Source: Glaciecola sp049650345
GTDB lineage: Bacteria > Pseudomonadota > Gammaproteobacteria > Enterobacterales > Alteromonadaceae
Direction of reading: 5' to 3'
NCBI GenBank assembly: GCA_049650345.1
Contig: JBARZY010000128.1
Location: forward strand, 1 to 64,000
DNA length: 64,000 bases
Both the position numbers and the translations under genes were made by a program. A model generated the notes under the pieces. That model was given only the letters and a program-made list of their open reading frames with translations, had not been told where the DNA came from and made no database searches. Every line of letters begins with the position of its first letter. Positions within the stretch are counted from its first letter, which is position 1. This document shows, one piece after another, positions 1-8,675 of the stretch.

Positions 1-1023
1 GGGTGCCTCAAGCGGCTCTAAAAACCCTTGTGACAAACCTACTGCCAAACAGTTTTGTTTCCAATGCTGTGATATTCGGCCCGGTTGCCATGAAATATGT
101 AGCGCTGGGGTATCGTATTCACCAAGCACATCGCGCAGCCGCGCTTCGGCTTGGTTTTTGTTTATATGAGCACGGCTATACACATAGCCGTTGCCCACTC
201 GTGACTGCAGCGGAATTGACCACATCCAGCCATGCTCTAAGCCTTTTGAAAGCGTGTAAGTACCTAGATTTTTGGCGCACTGCACACCGGTTGAAATGGC
301 CACAGCGGCGTTATTGGGTAAGTACTGCTGATACGATATGAGTTTTTCACCAAGTGTTTGTTGAATTAACAAGCCTTTAAGTCCACTGCAATCTACAAAC
401 AAGTCAGCATCGAGTTTGCCATGATGCTGAGTCATCACGCTTTGTATTCCAGCAGAGGTGTGCGCAACACTGGTGATGTCGTCTTGAATATGCGTCACGC
501 CTAATGACTTAGCATGTTGGGCCAAGAATCTCCCTAACTTATACGCATCAAAGTGGTAGCCATAGTCAACGCCGTGAGTTTTACCGTCTGAGGTATATGG
601 ACTTTTATGTTGTTTGGCTAAATATTGGCTAATGAAATAGTCATCGGGGTGCGAGGATGTATCGAATCCTTCGCGTTTTTGTTGGCAACTGTTAAAAAAG
701 TCAATTGCGCCTTCGCTATCAATTTCGCCGTAAAAAGGGTGAAAATATGACGCGTCATGGTTGTTTGACCAACCAGGGAAATCAATACCGCATTTATACG
801 TTGCATCACATGCGGGCATCCATACACTTTCGCATATGCCTAGGCGGGTAAAAAAATCTCTTAAAAATGGCGTAGAGCCTTCGCCTACGCCAATTGTGCC
901 TACATTCGCCGATTCAACAAGCACAATCTCAACCGATTTTGATTGCCAGTGGTGAGCAAGCGTACAAGCTGACATCCAGCCCGCTGTGCCGCCACCTACA
1001 ATTAATACCTTGTTAATATTCAT
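1..1023 (-). CDS. Flavin-dependent tryptophan halogenase-like protein, C-terminus cut by window edge
   Basis: About 341 codons are visible and the frame is still open at position 1, so the C-terminus is missing. The N-terminus carries the FAD-binding VGGGTAGWM motif, followed by GVGEGSTPFL, a lysine in ATYKCGIDF that matches the catalytic lysine of PrnA-type halogenases, a WMWSIP motif (the WxWxIP halogenase signature) and GFLEPLEA at the cut end. Family members are FADH2-dependent halogenases, but many copies in TonB-receptor loci have no known substrate. It lies 52 bp behind the TonB-dependent receptor on the same strand and is probably co-transcribed with it. The ATG at 1023 is preceded by AAAGG. 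It is a paralogue of the gene at 5261-6730. Family is certain; halogenation of any substrate is not shown. Confidence 0.9.
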   Translation of the reverse strand, partial: MNINKVLIVGGGTAGWMSACTLAHHWQSKSVEIVLVESANVGTIGVGEGSTPFLRDFFTRLGICESVWMPACDATYKCGIDFPGWSNNHDASYFHPFYGEIDSEGAIDFFNSCQQKREGFDTSSHPDDYFISQYLAKQHKSPYTSDGKTHGVDYGYHFDAYKLGRFLAQHAKSLGVTHIQDDITSVAHTSAGIQSVMTQHHGKLDADLFVDCSGLKGLLIQQTLGEKLISYQQYLPNNAAVAISTGVQCAKNLGTYTLSKGLEHGWMWSIPLQSRVGNGYVYSRAHINKNQAEARLRDVLGEYDTPALHISWQPGRISQHWKQNCLAVGLSQGFLEPLEAP

Positions 1024-1042
1024 GTGGTTAACCTTTGAATGA

Positions 1043-1062
1043 GCCGAGGCTTACACCTCGGC
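1043..1062 (-). other. Intercistronic hairpin between TonB receptor and halogenase
   Basis: GCCGAGG (1043-1049) pairs perfectly with CCTCGGC (1056-1062) across a 6-nt loop. No T-run follows on the minus strand, so it does not look like an intrinsic terminator. Position between the receptor stop and the next start suggests an RNA-stabilising or processing hairpin that could set receptor level above halogenase level; that role is inference. Confidence 0.5.
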
Positions 1063-1075
1063 GTTTACCTTTATA

Positions 1076-3790
1076 TTAGAAACGGAAGTTAGCGCCTACA
1101 AACAAGCGACGTCCGTTGGCACTTTGTGTCCCACCTAAACGTAAACCGTCGGTATTTCTACTGTAGTAGTTTTCCCAGATTTCGTTTGTAAGGTTAAGTG
1201 CTTCTAGTTTAAGGGTAATGTTGTCGTTAATGTTGTAGCTAAATTGCGCATCCATTTGTGACTGTTCATCACGGTAGTTGTCACCAATTTCTGCTGCTGC
1301 AATAAAGTACTCAGAACGATAGTTGTAGTTCAAACGCGCGCTGTAAAGGTCAGTTTCATAAAATACACCCACGTTAAACGAGTCTTTAGAGGTATTGGGG
1401 AAACGTACTAAGCGCTCTGCTAAGGTAGCACCCACAATATTGCCTTCATCATCGGTAACAGCTACGGCTTCATCAATAACGGCATCGCCCACATCGGTAT
1501 AGGTATAGTTGAAGTAGCCACCAAACCCATTATCCATTACGTGTTGTACTTGAAACTCAATGCCGTCAATAGCCGTTGAGCCACCATTTTCTGGGGTACG
1601 CAACTGGTTAATTTGCTCACCATTAATTTCTTTAGATACCGTTTTGGTAAAAATAAAGTCGTTGATGTCCTTTTTGAACATGGTTACTGCAACAATCGAC
1701 GACTCACTAAAGTAGTGCTCAACACCAATTTCAAACTGGTTAGCGGTAAGTGGATCAAGTGCTGGGTTACCTGCAGAGCCTGAGCTTGTTTCTGGCGTTA
1801 AGTTAACCGCAGGCGCTAGTTGGAATGGCGCAGGACGTGTTAGTACACGCGACGCAGCAAAACGCAGCACGGTATCAGACTGCAAGTCATACGATACGTT
1901 CAAGCTAGGTAACCACTCTTTGTATTCGCTGTTAAACGATACGGCTTCGGCTGTGACCAAATCAAACCCGTTTGAGGTAGAGTCGGTAGTTACATAGCGC
2001 ACACCTACGTTACCGCGCACGCCGTCTGAGCTGAAGTTAGCCATGGCATAAAGTGCGGTAATGTCTTCTTCTATTTCAAACGAGGCATCGGCTAAAAATA
2101 CATTGGTGTTACGGCACAGTGTTTCTTGGTCGGCAGTACATTCAGCTACTGCATATAGTGCGTTGTACATGGCATCGCGGTTAGGGTCGAAGTAAGTTGC
2201 ACCAAATGCATTAGTATTTGAATGGCTCACGCTAAGCAAATCGCCAGTCCAAAAATCACTTGCTGGACCTAAGCTGCCTTCGCCTACTGGCGCTAAGTTA
2301 GATAAAGACGTACGGTTTCTTGATTGCGAGAAGCTACGGTCGCGCATTTTGAAGCCGGTTTTAATTTCGGTAACGGCGCCAAAATCAACCTGATGCGTGT
2401 AATCAATTTGAATGTAGTTTTCTTTGTCTTCAGTTCGGTTTTGCTGATCAAAAATACCACCTAACCACATTTCGTCGGTAGGGTTGGCAAGCCATGGGCT
2501 AGCGGTCGTAAAGTCGATGGCAGGTGCAGCGCCGCCTGGATTATAAAAATCAAAGTTAGCGCGTGGGTCGTTCGCATCTACCCAAAACTCAGTAAAGAAG
2601 TCACGGTTGTCGCCTTCACCGGTTGTGGTACCAATTTGCCAATGTAATAGGCCTGATGCCATGGTGTACTCACCGTCAAAGTCGAGTACTTCGGTAGACA
2701 TTTCTGAGCCTTCACGATAAATATTATCGTAGGCCATGTGTCGAGCCCATCCTGGACGGCTTTCAACACCGCGCACTTGCAAGCTTTCAACAATGCCGTT
2801 GTTTACGGTACCGGCATTGGTGTCTGCGCCCATATATGCAATACCGCGAAAGCCAATACCAATTAGGTTAGAGTTTACGTTGTCGGCATTTAGGGTAGAG
2901 CTTAAATAATGCAGGTTCATGTCTAGGTCGTCGTTTGGACGCCATTGTACGTTTACATCATAACCTACACGCTCACGGTCTTGTTCAAACAAGGCTGAAC
3001 CCATGCCCCATGGCAATGCACCTTTTTCAGAGGCACCCTGTGGTGCTTCAATAAGTGGGTCTATACGAGCAATAGTTGGGCCGAACCAGCCAAAGTCTTC
3101 GTTTGTTTCACGCAATACTGAGCGCTTTTGAAAACTTAATGATGCTAATACGCCAAAGGTTTCGTCGTCGTTTTTCCAGTTATATAAGCCTGAAAACGAA
3201 GGATCGGTATTTTTAGAAATGTCGTTGTATTGCATTTCCGTAGAAAACTGAATGGTGTTGTGGTCTAACTCCATTGGTTTACGCGTACGCAAGATAACCG
3301 TACCACCTAACGCGCCTTCATCAATGTCTGCTTGTGAAGACTTATACACTTCAAGGCTAGCAACTAACTCAGAGGCTAAAATTTCATAGTTAAAGTTACG
3401 CGTAGCATCTGATAACACGAACCATTGTGCTGTTCCCACGGCTTGACCATTTACTAAGGTAAGGTTTTGATCAGGTTGAACACCACGAATGGTAACGCCT
3501 TGGCCTTCACCAAATGTTCTGTCTATGGTTACACCAGGGATGCGTGATAACGACTCGGCAACGTTTTTGTCAGGGAACTGGCCAATGTCTTCGGCGGTAA
3601 TGGCATCAACAATTGCATTAGAGAAACGTTTTTGGTTTAGGTTGGCTTTTGCGCTAGCACGCAGTCCTTTAACTTCAATTACTTCGGTAGTATCTGCATT
3701 TGCTTCTTGCGCAAATGTTTGTGATGCACCTAATAACGAAACAGTACCTAAAGCAACACCCACAGCAAATGCTAACTTTGTGTTCTTCAT
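1076..3790 (-). CDS. TonB-dependent receptor
   Basis: Outer-membrane TonB-dependent transporter of about 904 residues. The chosen start (ATG at 3790) begins MKNTKLAFAVGVALG, a good signal peptide ending near ASQTFAQ, with GGGAAAA upstream; an in-frame ATG at 3856 would add 22 residues and would overlap an operator, so I reject it. Next come a TonB-box-like TTEVIEVKG, a plug domain (IGQFPDKNVAESLSRIPGV, GVTIRGV) and a long beta-barrel ending in a terminal phenylalanine (FVGANFRF). The style matches the Xanthomonas/Caulobacter-type receptors often used for oligosaccharides. Neighbours (LacI regulator, aldolase, halogenase-like genes) suggest a carbohydrate ligand, not identified. The operator at 3842-3855 lies in its 5' leader. 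Confidence 0.92.
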   Translation of the reverse strand: MKNTKLAFAVGVALGTVSLLGASQTFAQEANADTTEVIEVKGLRASAKANLNQKRFSNAIVDAITAEDIGQFPDKNVAESLSRIPGVTIDRTFGEGQGVTIRGVQPDQNLTLVNGQAVGTAQWFVLSDATRNFNYEILASELVASLEVYKSSQADIDEGALGGTVILRTRKPMELDHNTIQFSTEMQYNDISKNTDPSFSGLYNWKNDDETFGVLASLSFQKRSVLRETNEDFGWFGPTIARIDPLIEAPQGASEKGALPWGMGSALFEQDRERVGYDVNVQWRPNDDLDMNLHYLSSTLNADNVNSNLIGIGFRGIAYMGADTNAGTVNNGIVESLQVRGVESRPGWARHMAYDNIYREGSEMSTEVLDFDGEYTMASGLLHWQIGTTTGEGDNRDFFTEFWVDANDPRANFDFYNPGGAAPAIDFTTASPWLANPTDEMWLGGIFDQQNRTEDKENYIQIDYTHQVDFGAVTEIKTGFKMRDRSFSQSRNRTSLSNLAPVGEGSLGPASDFWTGDLLSVSHSNTNAFGATYFDPNRDAMYNALYAVAECTADQETLCRNTNVFLADASFEIEEDITALYAMANFSSDGVRGNVGVRYVTTDSTSNGFDLVTAEAVSFNSEYKEWLPSLNVSYDLQSDTVLRFAASRVLTRPAPFQLAPAVNLTPETSSGSAGNPALDPLTANQFEIGVEHYFSESSIVAVTMFKKDINDFIFTKTVSKEINGEQINQLRTPENGGSTAIDGIEFQVQHVMDNGFGGYFNYTYTDVGDAVIDEAVAVTDDEGNIVGATLAERLVRFPNTSKDSFNVGVFYETDLYSARLNYNYRSEYFIAAAEIGDNYRDEQSQMDAQFSYNINDNITLKLEALNLTNEIWENYYSRNTDGLRLGGTQSANGRRLFVGANFRF

Positions 3791-3841
3791 ATTATTTTTC
3801 CCAATTGATTTTTTCATAAAGTGTGTCCATTTTGCATAGTT

Positions 3842-3855
3842 TGACAGCGTTGTCA
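3842..3855. promoter_or_regulatory. LacI-type operator, copy 1
   Basis: TGACAGCGTTGTCA, an inverted repeat with TGACA/TGTCA arms around GCGT, centred near the start of the receptor leader. LacI-family proteins bind palindromes of this size, and the adjacent regulator at 4209-5264 is the obvious candidate. Confidence 0.8.
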
Positions 3856-3967
3856 TTTTAAAAAATTAGTTTTGTTTTTAATGACACGCTACGTCAATTA
3901 TGACGTTTTATTATTAGAGAAAACTCTGCGAAGTGTGCCGTAAAAAGTTGGCCCTTGACAGTCGTTT

Positions 3968-3981
3968 TGACAGCGTTGTCA
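3968..3981. promoter_or_regulatory. LacI-type operator, copy 2
   Basis: Identical 14-bp TGACAGCGTTGTCA palindrome, exactly 126 bp from copy 1 (12 helical turns at 10.5 bp) and directly after a TTGACA-containing stretch. The spacing would place both sites on the same helix face, as needed for repression by looping. Confidence 0.8.
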
Positions 3982-4032
3982 TTTAACCCAAAATAAAAAC
4001 GCTTGTCGAATACTTGCTCAATGCAAAAGTAG

Positions 4033-4046
4033 TGACAGCGTTGTCA
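4033..4046. promoter_or_regulatory. LacI-type operator, copy 3
   Basis: Third identical TGACAGCGTTGTCA copy, 65 bp from copy 2 and 162 bp ahead of the LacI start codon. It is placed to control the rightward regulator-halogenase-aldolase transcript, which implies autoregulation. Confidence 0.8.
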
Positions 4047-4208
4047 TTTTCATGTAGTGTTACGCAATAAACTTTCAATTGCAACAAAAATTACAAAAAA
4101 ACAACAATTACTTGATCAATTATTGATGTTTTTATCACCAGAATTTTTTTGTAAAACATGGTAAATCAATAACTTATAGCATTTTATGCAAAACGGGCTA
4201 GTTAAAAA

Positions 4209-5264
4209 ATGAAATCAAAAGCCACAATTAAAGATGTTGCGAAGCTAGCGAAGGTGTCTATAAAGACAGTATCGCGGGTGACCAATGCAGAAGGCTCGGT
4301 GGGTGAGAAAACCTTAGAAAAGGTGACTGCGGCGATAAAAGAACTGAACTACCAGCCAAACTTAGCGGCCAGAAACCTAGCGGGCACGCAGTCGTACTCT
4401 TTGGGTTTTGTATACGACAATCCGAACGCCTATTACATTATTGATATGCAAAATGGCATATTAGAGGGCTGCAATGCGCGTGGCTATGAGCTAGTCATAA
4501 GGCCGTGTTCATCGTCAAACAAAGATATTGTAGAAGAGCTTGTAATGATGGTGAAGCGCTCGCAACTCGCTGGGTTGATAATATGTCCGCCATTGTCAGA
4601 GTCGCCCAGTATTATGGATGCCTTGGCTAAGCGCGATGTTAAGTTTGTACGAGTTGTTTCAAGTGACGGCCAAGATTTAGGCGATACCCCCTGTGTTTAT
4701 GTAAATGACCAACAGGCGGCCTTTAGTATTACCAATCATTTGGCATCGTTAGGGCATAAAAAAATTGGTTTTTTGCGCGGTGACGCCGATCACAGGTCGA
4801 GTTTAGAGCGTGAGCGGGGATATTGTAATGCGCTTGAAAACAACCAACTTGCTAAGCACGACGAATACCAAATAAATGGCTCGTATTCGTTTGAGTTTGG
4901 GGTGCAAGGCGCTAAGCAGTTATTGGCTTTGCCAAATCCGCCCAGTGCTATTTTTGCTTGTAACGATGAAATAGCTGCCGGCGCTTTGTTTGCTGCCAGA
5001 CTTGAGGGTATTCAAGTGCCGTCTCAATTGGCTATTGCGGGTTTCGAAGACAGCCCCTTTTCTCGTCAAACCTTACCCAAATTAACCACTGCTGCGCAGC
5101 CCAACTACGAAATTGCCAAACAGGCTACGGCACTATTGATTGAGCACATTGAACGTTATAAGAAAAATCGTAGCGTCGACAAAGAGATTAAACACTTAAG
5201 TTTTGAACCGAAGTTAGTGGTGCGTCATTCTACCGATTTAAGCGCTGAGGATATGCTGCCATGA
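4209..5264 (+). CDS. LacI-family transcriptional regulator
   Basis: A 351-residue LacI/GalR-type regulator. The N-terminal helix-turn-helix reads TIKDVAKLAKVSIKTVSRV (residues 6-24), followed by the hinge helix region LNYQPNLAARNLAG. A periplasmic-binding-protein-like sensor domain follows (GFVYDNPNAYYI, ACNDEIAAGAL, AIAGFEDSPFSRQTLPKLTT). It is divergent from the TonB receptor and overlaps the next gene by 4 bp (ATGA). Three identical palindromes lie upstream, so it most likely controls both arms of the locus. The effector is unknown; the aldolase downstream points to a sugar or sugar-acid intermediate. Confidence 0.95.
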   Translation: MKSKATIKDVAKLAKVSIKTVSRVTNAEGSVGEKTLEKVTAAIKELNYQPNLAARNLAGTQSYSLGFVYDNPNAYYIIDMQNGILEGCNARGYELVIRPCSSSNKDIVEELVMMVKRSQLAGLIICPPLSESPSIMDALAKRDVKFVRVVSSDGQDLGDTPCVYVNDQQAAFSITNHLASLGHKKIGFLRGDADHRSSLERERGYCNALENNQLAKHDEYQINGSYSFEFGVQGAKQLLALPNPPSAIFACNDEIAAGALFAARLEGIQVPSQLAIAGFEDSPFSRQTLPKLTTAAQPNYEIAKQATALLIEHIERYKKNRSVDKEIKHLSFEPKLVVRHSTDLSAEDMLP

Positions 5265-6730
5265 GTGCACCACAATCAATTGTAGTCGTGGGCGGTGGCA
5301 CGGCAGGCTGGATGGCCGTCAATTTGTTTATGCACGCATGGCCATCTACTAAGGTCACCTTAGTAGAATCTAGCGATATTGGCATTATAGGCGTGGGCGA
5401 AGGTGCCACTCCTTATTTAAAGACGTTTTTCGCGCGCTTAGGCATTAGCGAAAGTGAATGGATGCCAGCCTGTGATGCTAGCTATAAAGTGGGCATAAGT
5501 TTTGAGAATTGGTCGGGAAGGGCTGATTATGCAGAATATTTTCACCCGTTTTTTTCTGCTCTTGATAAGCCCAGCGCCAATATGTTTTTCCATAACTGTG
5601 GGGTACGTCGCCGCGGCGGTGATGCATACACCCGGCCCAACGACTTCTTCATTACCGGCGTGTTAGCGCAGCAAAAAAAGTCGCCTTTGCTTACCAGTAA
5701 TCAAGGCGAAATTGATTATGCCTACCATTTTGACTCGGGCAAACTAGGTCAGTTTCTTAAAGAAAAAGCTCTAGCTAAAGGCTTAACACACATTGTTGAT
5801 AATGTGATTGATATAAGCTGCGATACTCAGGTGGGTATAAGTGCGGTTGGCACTCAGAAACATGGCCAATTAACGGCAGAGTTATACATTGATTGTACCG
5901 GTTTTAGTGCTAAGTTAATTCACCAAACCTTAAAGCAAGAGTATGTGTCGTATGCCGATAATTTGTTAAACAATGCTGCGGTGGCGATCCAAACGCCTAA
6001 TCAAGCTAATGCTGCATTGCCTGTACAAACTCGCTCAGTTGCGCTCACAAATGGCTGGATGTGGCATATTCCATTAGCGAGTCGACAAGGTAATGGCTAT
6101 GTATATAGCAATCAACATATTAGCGCTAACGAGGCTGAATGTGAGTTACGCAGTGCCTTAGGGGTTTCTGAGCAAGCCGATATTAAGGTGAAGCACCTAA
6201 ACATGCGCATTGGTAGATTGCAGCAGCACTGGCATAAAAACTGTTTAGCAGTGGGCTTGGCTCAGGGCTTTATTGAGCCCTTAGAGGCCACGGCATTAAT
6301 GCTCACGCAACTGACTATTGACCAGTTTATTGATGCGTATTCCCAGCCACAACAGGCCAATCAATACAAGGTGTTCAATCAACACATCAACACAGTGTTT
6401 GACGGTGTGCGCGATTATATTGTGGCGCACTATCAGTTATCGCAGCGCAGCGACAGTCAATATTGGCGAGACAATCAGCACAATACCCATGTACCACAGG
6501 TGCTAAGTGAAATTAGAGAAGCCTGGCTTAGCGGTACAGATGTTGAGCAAGTACTCACTCAGCATACTCGACAGTTAGTGTACTTGCGTCCCTCATGGTA
6601 TTGCATATTAGCCGGAATGGGCGTGTTTCCCCGTGTGAACACTAGTCAGGCTCAGCAAAATACCAATGCAGTGCCTTTGCATCAAGTGCGCCAGTACACT
6701 GATCAAGTGATACAACAACATTTTTCTTAG
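5261..6730 (+). CDS. Flavin-dependent tryptophan halogenase-like protein
   Basis: Complete 489-residue member of the tryptophan halogenase family. FAD motif VVGGGTAGWM occurs at residues 9-18, then GVGEGATPYLKTFF, the lysine in ASYKVGISFENW that corresponds to the catalytic lysine of PrnA, WMWHIP (WxWxIP signature), and GFIEPLEATALML, which carries the conserved glutamate. All key residues are therefore present. It overlaps the LacI gene by 4 bp and precedes the aldolase by 23 bp, so it belongs to the sugar operon. True PrnA-type enzymes chlorinate tryptophan using FADH2 from a partner reductase; no reductase or natural-product cluster is nearby. Family is clear; substrate is unknown. Confidence 0.92.
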   Translation: MSAPQSIVVVGGGTAGWMAVNLFMHAWPSTKVTLVESSDIGIIGVGEGATPYLKTFFARLGISESEWMPACDASYKVGISFENWSGRADYAEYFHPFFSALDKPSANMFFHNCGVRRRGGDAYTRPNDFFITGVLAQQKKSPLLTSNQGEIDYAYHFDSGKLGQFLKEKALAKGLTHIVDNVIDISCDTQVGISAVGTQKHGQLTAELYIDCTGFSAKLIHQTLKQEYVSYADNLLNNAAVAIQTPNQANAALPVQTRSVALTNGWMWHIPLASRQGNGYVYSNQHISANEAECELRSALGVSEQADIKVKHLNMRIGRLQQHWHKNCLAVGLAQGFIEPLEATALMLTQLTIDQFIDAYSQPQQANQYKVFNQHINTVFDGVRDYIVAHYQLSQRSDSQYWRDNQHNTHVPQVLSEIREAWLSGTDVEQVLTQHTRQLVYLRPSWYCILAGMGVFPRVNTSQAQQNTNAVPLHQVRQYTDQVIQQHFS

Positions 6731-6753
6731 TATGAAAACGAATATAGGTAAAC

Positions 6754-7410
6754 ATGACTCACATAAACCAACAGTTTGATACCGCTATGTCGACTATGCC
6801 TTTAGTGGCAATTCTTCGTGGCGTCATGCCAGCCGAAGTAGTGAGTATTGGACAGGCACTTTGGCAATGCGGGTTTACTGTTATCGAAGTGCCACTAAAT
6901 TCGCCGCAACCCTACGCTAGCATTGCCTTATTAAAAGAAGCATTAGGTGCAAACACGATAGTGGGTGCGGGCACGGTGCTGAGCGCACAACAAGTGCGAG
7001 AGGTAAAGCAAGCCGGTGGCGATTTATGTGTGTCACCCAACACTAATACACAAGTTATTGAACAAGCCTTGCAGTTGGATATGATCAGTATGCCGGGTTA
7101 TCAGTCATTGACTGAGGCTTATACTGCGATAGAAGCTGGCGCACGTTATTTAAAAAGCTTTCCAGTATCTGTATTAGGTGTTGCTGGCGTAACAGCGCAT
7201 CGTGCTGTTATTCCCTCGGATGTGTCGTTAATTGGCGTTGGCGGAATTGATCCTATCAATGTGCAAGCCTATGCCGGTGCTGGTTGTAATGGTTTTGGTT
7301 TAGCGGGCTCGTTATTTCAACCGGGCGATAAGGCTATACAAGTTGCTGATACAGCCGCGAAAATGGTCACAGCAGTAAAGCATTCGTGTTTACCGTGTGC
7401 CACACAATAA
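6754..7410 (+). CDS. dgoA: 2-dehydro-3-deoxy-6-phosphogalactonate (KDPGal/KDPG) aldolase
   Basis: Class I aldolase of 218 residues, close to the usual length. ILRGVMPAEV and VIEVPLNSPQPYASI are typical of DgoA-type KDPGal aldolases, with the catalytic glutamate in VIEVP and the Schiff-base lysine in ARYLKSFPVS. It cleaves 2-keto-3-deoxy-6-phosphogalactonate (or gluconate) to pyruvate and glyceraldehyde 3-phosphate. It is the last gene of the LacI-halogenase-aldolase operon and is followed by a strong terminator. No matching kinase or dehydratase is in view; these may lie beyond the left edge or elsewhere. The exact sugar cannot be separated from KDPG by sequence alone. Confidence 0.85.
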   Translation: MTHINQQFDTAMSTMPLVAILRGVMPAEVVSIGQALWQCGFTVIEVPLNSPQPYASIALLKEALGANTIVGAGTVLSAQQVREVKQAGGDLCVSPNTNTQVIEQALQLDMISMPGYQSLTEAYTAIEAGARYLKSFPVSVLGVAGVTAHRAVIPSDVSLIGVGGIDPINVQAYAGAGCNGFGLAGSLFQPGDKAIQVADTAAKMVTAVKHSCLPCATQ

Positions 7411-7443
7411 AAAATGCCCCGAGCCATTGGCACGGGGCATTTT
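7411..7443. terminator. Bidirectional intrinsic terminator
   Basis: AAAATGCCCCG (7411-7421) pairs perfectly with CGGGGCATTTT (7433-7443) around an 11-nt loop. A- and T-rich ends flank the stem on both sides, so it can end the aldolase operon and also act on leftward transcription from the thiolase. Confidence 0.88.
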
Positions 7444-7490
7444 CGTTTAGTTACGCATTTCAAGCGTATGTATTAGGTATATTGGCGTGA

Positions 7491-8675
7491 TTACAAACGC
7501 TCAAAAATAACCGCAATACCCTGACCACCGCCAATACACATGGTCGCTAACGCATATTTACCGCCAATACGTTGCAGTTCATGAATCGCTTTAGTAGCAA
7601 TTACCGCGCCCGAAGCACTAATAGGGTGGCCAAGTGCTATTGCGCCGCCATTCGGGTTGGTTTTAGCCGGGTCTAAGTCTAATCCTTTTGCCACGGTTAG
7701 GGCTTGTGCTGCAAAGGCTTCGTTGGATTCAACAACGTCCATATCTGCAATGCTCAAACCTGCTTTGGCAAGCGCTGCTTTAGATGCTGGGATAGGACCT
7801 TCGCCCATTACATCGTTTGGTACACCGGCTACTGCATACGACACCATTCTAGCAATAGGCGCTAAGTTGTTGCTGTTTGCATAGCTTTCGCTGGCTAGCG
7901 TTAGGAATGACGCGCCATCGTTAATACCTGAAGCGTTACCGGCGGTAACACTGCCGTCTTTTTTAAATGCAGGGCGCATGCCGCCTAAGCTTTCTGCAGT
8001 TGTACTAGGCTTACAGTGTTCATCTACATCAAAGAACGTACTGCCTCTGCGACTCTTCAATTCAATAGGCACTATTTGGTCTTTAAAATAGCCAGCTTCA
8101 ATTGCCGCTGCTGCGCGAGCATGCGATTGCGCGGCAAACGCGTCTTGTTGTTCGCGCGAGATATCCCATTTTGTGGCTAAGTTTTCTGCGGTAATACCCA
8201 TGTGACCAACACCAAATGGGTCGGTTAAGGCAGCAACCATCATGTCAATCATGGCGCTGTCTCCCATGCGCGCACCGGCACGCATTGCTGGAGATAAGTA
8301 GCCACCACGAGACATGTTTTCAACACCGCCACCAATGGCAAGTTCATGATCGCCTAGCATAATGCCTTGCGCTGAGTTAACCACGGCTTGCAAGCCTGAG
8401 CTACACAAACGGTTTAAGGCCATGGCCGTTGAATTTAACGACATGCCTGCTTGAATTGACGCCACACGAGCTACATAAGGGAAACGAGATTCAGTAGGAA
8501 TAGTATTTCCTACCACTACCGATTCGTATTTTTCTGCATCTACGCCAGAAGCTGTAATGCCTTTCGCTAATACTTGGCCTGCTAATTCAGCCGGCTCTAT
8601 TCCTTTCAAACTACCACTAAAGGTACCAATTGCCGAACGTACGGCACTTAACACAACAACGCTATTTACACTCAT
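7491..8675 (-). CDS. Acetyl-CoA C-acyltransferase (thiolase)
   Basis: Thiolase of 394 residues. The start is the ATG at 8675, with GGAAA ahead of it; a TTG four codons upstream would sit on that ribosome site. The nucleophilic cysteine is C91 in LNRLCSSGLQ, and the C-terminal active-site blocks are GGAIALGHPISASGA and MCIGGGQG. It catalyses thiolytic cleavage of beta-ketoacyl-CoA or condensation of two acetyl-CoA. It stands alone, with no phaB, fadB or CoA-transferase beside it, so degradation and biosynthesis cannot be told apart. Confidence 0.93.
   Translation of the reverse strand: MSVNSVVVLSAVRSAIGTFSGSLKGIEPAELAGQVLAKGITASGVDAEKYESVVVGNTIPTESRFPYVARVASIQAGMSLNSTAMALNRLCSSGLQAVVNSAQGIMLGDHELAIGGGVENMSRGGYLSPAMRAGARMGDSAMIDMMVAALTDPFGVGHMGITAENLATKWDISREQQDAFAAQSHARAAAAIEAGYFKDQIVPIELKSRRGSTFFDVDEHCKPSTTAESLGGMRPAFKKDGSVTAGNASGINDGASFLTLASESYANSNNLAPIARMVSYAVAGVPNDVMGEGPIPASKAALAKAGLSIADMDVVESNEAFAAQALTVAKGLDLDPAKTNPNGGAIALGHPISASGAVIATKAIHELQRIGGKYALATMCIGGGQGIAVIFERL

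Larger units (their letters stand above)
3791..4208. promoter_or_regulatory. Divergent control region between receptor and LacI regulator
   Basis: This 418-bp stretch has no gene. It is AT-rich and carries three identical palindromes (3842-3855, 3968-3981, 4033-4046). A weaker look-alike, TGACACGCTACGTCA, sits at 3882-3896. The TTGACA at 3955-3960 could be a -35 element next to the middle operator, but I cannot fix promoters by eye. Confidence 0.75.

Noticed and set aside
1..955. Plus-strand frames at 3-341 and 761-955
   Set aside because: Shadows of the minus-strand halogenase-like gene, which has clear motifs through the whole stretch.
3791..3856. Upstream-extended receptor start (ATG 3856)
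   Set aside because: It would place 22 residues before a normal signal peptide and would overlap the operator at 3842-3855.
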